A stretch of DNA of 25,952 nt, taken from contig JAZQER010000074.1 in the NCBI GenBank assembly GCA_045539095.1, positions 1 to 25,952 on the forward strand. The letters are read 5' to 3'. The notes under the pieces were generated by a model. The model saw only the letters and a list, made by a program, of their open reading frames with translations, made no database searches and had not been told where the DNA came from. A program made the translations under genes and the position numbers. Each line of letters starts with the position of its first letter. The stretch's first letter is position 1. This DNA comes from SFWF01 sp045539095 (GTDB taxonomy: Bacteria > Bacillota > Clostridia > Oscillospirales > Acutalibacteraceae). Below, in pieces: positions 22,393 through 25,952 of this stretch.

Positions 22393-23378
22393 AGCACGCT
22401 AATATTTCAATTTTTGTACCTCATTTAGGATGCCCAAATGATTGCAGTTTCTGTAATCAACGGCACATAACAGGCGAGAGTAAATCGCCTAATTGCTCTG
22501 ATATCGATAAGGCGGTAGCGGTTGCCTTAGCTTCCGGAAACATTGACCCACAAAATACTGAGATAGCTTTTTTCGGCGGAAGCTTTACTGCAATTGAAAA
22601 AGAATATATGCTTACTCTTTTAGAGTCTGCTTATAAGTATGTATTAAACGGAACAGTGCGAGGTATCAGAGTTTCAACAAGACCCGATTGTATAAGCGAT
22701 GAGATCATAAAAACGCTCAAAAGGTATGGGGTCTGCGCAATAGAGCTTGGAGCTCAGAGTCTTAACGATAATGTTTTAACGCTCAATCGCAGAGGACACA
22801 CCGCAAAAGATGTATGTACGGCGTCGGCACTTATTAAAAATGCAGGTCTTGAGCTTGGACTTCAGATGATGACAGGCCTTTACGGAGATACTGACGACGG
22901 TGCGATGGACACTGCAAGACAGATAATTGATATTCACCCTAATACGGTAAGAATTTATCCGACGATCGTTTTAGAGAATACCTGCCTTGCTGAATATTAT
23001 AAAAGTGGAATTTATAAACCACAAAATCTCGACGATGCGGTAAGCTTGTGCGCTGAGCTTGTCAGAATGTTTAACAGTGCTGGCATAAAGGTTATTAGAA
23101 ATGGTCTACACAGCATAGATAATAACGCTTATGTTGCAGGTCCTTGGCATCCCGCTTTCAGTGAGTTGTGTGATTCAAGGATATTTTATAACAAAATTAT
23201 TTCGAGCTGTGAAAAGAACAAGAAATATGAAGTTATTGTAAATCCTGCGGATATTTCAAAAGCTATCGGACAAAAGAGAGAAAATTTAATCAAGCTTCAG
23301 AATGCAGGATATAAAATTCGGTTTACACAAAACTCCAAAACCGACAGAAGCACGATAAGATGTAAGGAAGTGAATTAA
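22389..23378 (+). CDS. Elp3-like radical SAM protein without acetyltransferase domain
   Basis: A 329-residue radical SAM enzyme. The iron-sulfur motif is Cys15-X3-Cys19-X2-Cys22 (GCPNDCSFCNQR), followed by the AFFGGSFTAI glycine motif near 60-69 and VSTRPDC near 98-104. ELGAQSLNDNVLTLNRRGHTAKD near 119-141 and GLQMMTGLYGDTDDG complete the barrel and are typical of Elp3-type and related radical SAM enzymes. The GNAT acetyltransferase domain of full Elp3 is missing; only about 80 residues follow the barrel. The substrate is unknown; tRNA modification is a fair guess from the family. It sits between rnc and smc, overlapping rnc by 4 nt and leaving 2 nt before smc. Confidence 0.85.
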   Translation: MKHANISIFVPHLGCPNDCSFCNQRHITGESKSPNCSDIDKAVAVALASGNIDPQNTEIAFFGGSFTAIEKEYMLTLLESAYKYVLNGTVRGIRVSTRPDCISDEIIKTLKRYGVCAIELGAQSLNDNVLTLNRRGHTAKDVCTASALIKNAGLELGLQMMTGLYGDTDDGAMDTARQIIDIHPNTVRIYPTIVLENTCLAEYYKSGIYKPQNLDDAVSLCAELVRMFNSAGIKVIRNGLHSIDNNAYVAGPWHPAFSELCDSRIFYNKIISSCEKNKKYEVIVNPADISKAIGQKRENLIKLQNAGYKIRFTQNSKTDRSTIRCKEVN

Positions 23379-23380
23379 GA

Positions 23381-25952
23381 GTGATACTCACATCAATTCA
23401 GGTTCAGGGTTTTAAGTCCTTTGCTGACAAAACTGTTCTTAAATTCGGAAAGGGAATTACCGCGGTAGTCGGTCCTAACGGTAGCGGTAAGAGTAACATT
23501 TCGGATGCGGTGCGTTGGGTTCTGGGTGAACAATCCACCAAAAATCTTCGCGGACAGTCAATGGAGGATGTTATTTTCGGCGGTACCGCAGACCGAAAAC
23601 CCCACGGTTTTTGTGAAGTTACTTTAAATATAGATAATTCTGACAGAGAGTTGCATTTTGATAATGATAGCGTTGCTGTAACTCGTCGCTATTACCGTTC
23701 TCACGACAGTGAGTATCTTATTAACGGTAATGTTGTTCGCCTTCGAGATATACATGAGCTATTTATGGATACCGGTCTCGGACGCGATGGATACTCTATG
23801 ATAGGACAGGGTAAGATTGATTCTATCATTAGCTCAAAATCTCAGGAAAGACGAGATATTTTCGAAGAAGCTTCGGGAATTTCGCGATATCGTTACAGAA
23901 AAACTGATGCTGAGCGCAAGCTTGCGGCAGCAGAGGAGAATCTAGTTCGCTTGCTTGATATACTAAAAGAGCTTGAATCAAGAATAGGACCTTTAAAGGA
24001 GCAAAGCGCTAAGGCAGAAAAATTTCTTGTGCTTGCGGCCGAAAAGAAACAGCTAGATATCGGTCTCTGGCTCAATATAATTAATAACTCAAAAGCCGTT
24101 TTAAAAGCGCAGGATGATAAGATAGCTATCGCTCAGGCCCAGTATAAGGAAATTGATGAGAAACTTTCTGAATTCGACCTTCAAAATGAGAAAAATTCCT
24201 CCGATTTTGCCCTTTTTTCAGCTGAGATTGATGACCGTCATCAGCGTATAGCGCAGTATACAGAGAGTATTGCTAAGCTCAGCGGTGATGTTTCTGTCTG
24301 CAATAATGATATTCTTCATAATAACGAGACTATCGAACGCTTGAAAAAAGAAATCTTAGACATACTGAGTACTAGAGATGAAAAATCAGTCGAAATTGCC
24401 GCAAAACATGAGCAAATAGCTTCGAAAACTGTTGAGGTTGAAAGCTTAAATACCTTACTTGCAGATACCGAGAAAAAACTTTCTCACATGATTCTGCAGA
24501 GTGAGGATATATCTAGAAAAATCGAGAATGAAGTAGTGCGACTTAACGAAATATCTTCAAAGCTCGCGGATTCTAGGGTTAATTTAATGTCGGCTACAAC
24601 TTCAATAGATGAGATAAAAAGCAGATCTGCAACGGTAGAACAGCAGATTTCAGATACACAAGCTAGAGTTTTGGAGCTTCAGGATGAGTTTAACGCTGAT
24701 AATAAGCTTCTCGACATTATTGAAGAGGATATAACTGGATATACTAATTCTCTTAACGGATATATGCTTAGACTCAAAAATAGGGGTGAGTCTGTAGAGA
24801 CTTCTAAGGATGAACTTGACAAGATACGGCTTGACATAGAAGCAAAGAAGCGCAGAATTCAGATTCTTGAGGATCTTGAAAAGAACATGGAGGGCTTTAA
24901 TCACTCGGTTAAGTCTGTAATGAAAGAATCCGAAAGCGGTAAAATCAAGGGCGTGTACGGTCCCGTAACAAGACTTATTGAAGTTGATAAGGAATATTCC
25001 ATAGCGATTGAAACTGCTCTCGGAACTGCAGCGCAGAACATAATTGTTGATACAGAGGGCACGGCAAAGTATGCTATTGAAATGTTAAAAAGCTCAAATT
25101 CAGGACGAGCTACGTTTTTACCCGTATCATCTATAAAGTCTAGAGAGTTTTCTGAAAAAGGCTTTGAAAATGAATTTGGTTACGTTGGAATTGCAAGCGA
25201 TCTTGTTGATTGCGATAACCGCTTTAAGGAGATAGTAAAGTATTTACTTGGCGGTACTGTAGTTGCTGAAGATATAGATTCTGCGGTTTCAATAGCCAGA
25301 AAATTCAAGTTCAGATTTAAGGTTGTATCTCTTGACGGTCAGGTTATCAACGCAGGCGGTTCGCTTACAGGAGGCTCTCTTGTAAAACACTCAGGGTTGC
25401 TTTCACGTTCGGGCGATATACTTAGAATGAAAGGTGAGCTTGATAAGCTTATTGCTAAAGAAAAGCAAAAGAATGATGCCTATAACACTGCAGTTCTTGA
25501 GCTCTCTAAGGTGGAAGGTGAGGTTAAATCAGCCGAAGATTTGCTAAAGACCGCTAATGAAGACAAAATCAGAGCGCTTGGCGAACTTAAACGTGTCGGC
25601 GAACTTCGCGACACTGCTCAAAAATCTCTTGATGAGTTGAATATCGAGAAAAACAACGCAAGCGAAAAGATTACCTCTCTTAAAGAAACGGTTGATAATT
25701 GTAACAATGAAATTTTGCTTCTGGAAAGTGAAAAGTCTTCTCTTGAAGAAATTATTTCAGAAATGAACGGCGGACGAGACACAATGTCTACCACGCGTGA
25801 AGCGCTTACCTCTCAGATTACCGAGATAAAACTTAAGGCAATAGAGATGAATAAGGATATCGAAAATTTGAACGCTGCCGTAGCTCTCCTCGAGCTTGAT
25901 GATTCGCAAAGCAACGAGCATATAACCGATATTGAGGCTGAGATAGGGGTTT
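23381..25952 (+). CDS. smc: Chromosome partition protein SMC, 5' part
   Basis: An ATPase of the condensin complex that organises and segregates the chromosome with ScpA/ScpB. The frame is open from GTG 23381 to the window end (857 codons read, of about 1190 expected), so the gene is cut, not broken. Walker A GPNGSGKSN occupies residues 31-39 after the family start IQVQGFKSFADKTVLKFG. The first coiled coil runs from about 170 to 500, and the hinge (GVYGPVTRLIEVDKEYSIA...) from about 523 to 680 with the glycine-rich NAGGSLTGGS near 656-665. The second coiled coil continues to the edge. The SD (AGGAA) is 14 nt upstream and coding for the radical SAM tail. It is the last visible gene of the operon. 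Confidence 0.97.
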   Translation, partial: MILTSIQVQGFKSFADKTVLKFGKGITAVVGPNGSGKSNISDAVRWVLGEQSTKNLRGQSMEDVIFGGTADRKPHGFCEVTLNIDNSDRELHFDNDSVAVTRRYYRSHDSEYLINGNVVRLRDIHELFMDTGLGRDGYSMIGQGKIDSIISSKSQERRDIFEEASGISRYRYRKTDAERKLAAAEENLVRLLDILKELESRIGPLKEQSAKAEKFLVLAAEKKQLDIGLWLNIINNSKAVLKAQDDKIAIAQAQYKEIDEKLSEFDLQNEKNSSDFALFSAEIDDRHQRIAQYTESIAKLSGDVSVCNNDILHNNETIERLKKEILDILSTRDEKSVEIAAKHEQIASKTVEVESLNTLLADTEKKLSHMILQSEDISRKIENEVVRLNEISSKLADSRVNLMSATTSIDEIKSRSATVEQQISDTQARVLELQDEFNADNKLLDIIEEDITGYTNSLNGYMLRLKNRGESVETSKDELDKIRLDIEAKKRRIQILEDLEKNMEGFNHSVKSVMKESESGKIKGVYGPVTRLIEVDKEYSIAIETALGTAAQNIIVDTEGTAKYAIEMLKSSNSGRATFLPVSSIKSREFSEKGFENEFGYVGIASDLVDCDNRFKEIVKYLLGGTVVAEDIDSAVSIARKFKFRFKVVSLDGQVINAGGSLTGGSLVKHSGLLSRSGDILRMKGELDKLIAKEKQKNDAYNTAVLELSKVEGEVKSAEDLLKTANEDKIRALGELKRVGELRDTAQKSLDELNIEKNNASEKITSLKETVDNCNNEILLLESEKSSLEEIISEMNGGRDTMSTTREALTSQITEIKLKAIEMNKDIENLNAAVALLELDDSQSNEHITDIEAEIGV

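Noticed and set aside
23381..25952. Broken smc
   Set aside because: No complete frame ends within the window, but reading the frame codon by codon shows no stop; the gene is simply cut by the window edge.
1..25952. Mobile element, prophage, CRISPR or defence island
   Set aside because: All genes but a few small ones are conserved housekeeping genes; no transposase, integrase, direct-repeat array, target duplication or abrupt change of base composition was seen.

Overview
The window is a gene-dense, AT-rich stretch of core chromosome. It most likely comes from a spore-forming clostridium of the Oscillospiraceae/Ruminococcaceae kind. Reasons for that call: an archaeal-type aspartyl-tRNA synthetase beside gatB, a YtvI-type sporulation membrane protein, the cdaA-cdaR pair, an L20-type infC leader, a plsX-rnc-smc cluster, and several TTG/GTG starts behind good Shine-Dalgarno (SD) sequences. 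I see no tRNA, rRNA, CRISPR, insertion sequence or prophage, and no intergenic stretch over 300 bases.

Layout. (1) 1-1568 (+): the end of gatB and aspS, probably serving tRNA-dependent Asn/Gln formation. A bidirectional terminator separates them from (2) 1627-4541 (-): an ACT-domain regulator, hom and lysC, the trunk of the aspartate amino-acid pathway, with a probable internal start for a separate LysC beta subunit. (3) 4693-5778 (+): ytvI, divergent from (2), ending in an unusually long terminator hairpin. (4) 5925-7336 (+): a DUF3343 protein and a class V aminotransferase/cysteine desulfurase-like enzyme, a pair known from sulfur/selenium contexts. (5) 7390-9569 (+): cdaA-cdaR, making and controlling c-di-AMP, without the usual glmM. 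(6) 9657-12870 (+): an unrecognised one-helix membrane protein, recD2 and a comF-type gene. (7) 12913-13935 (+): a lone, divergent mreB with its own near-consensus promoter. (8) 13943-15254 (+): infC-rpmI-rplT behind a structured leader that can fold as a terminator or a competing antiterminator; infC appears to start at ATC. (9) 15315-25952 (+): a very compact run of TrmH-type methyltransferase, dprA, topA, trmFO, plsX, rnc, an Elp3-like radical SAM gene and smc (cut by the window end), with overlapping or nearly touching genes throughout.

I do not see a clear new multi-gene system. The points most worth a second look are regulatory: the competing folds in the infC leader and the ATC start, the internal lysC start, two promoters that would give leaders of about 10-13 nt beginning within the SD, and a terminator-like hairpin butting directly against the SD of the desulfurase-like gene. 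Also notable are the unrecognised membrane protein beside cdaAR, and substitutions at normally conserved positions in AspRS and MreB. All family assignments come from motif recognition by eye; no database search was run.
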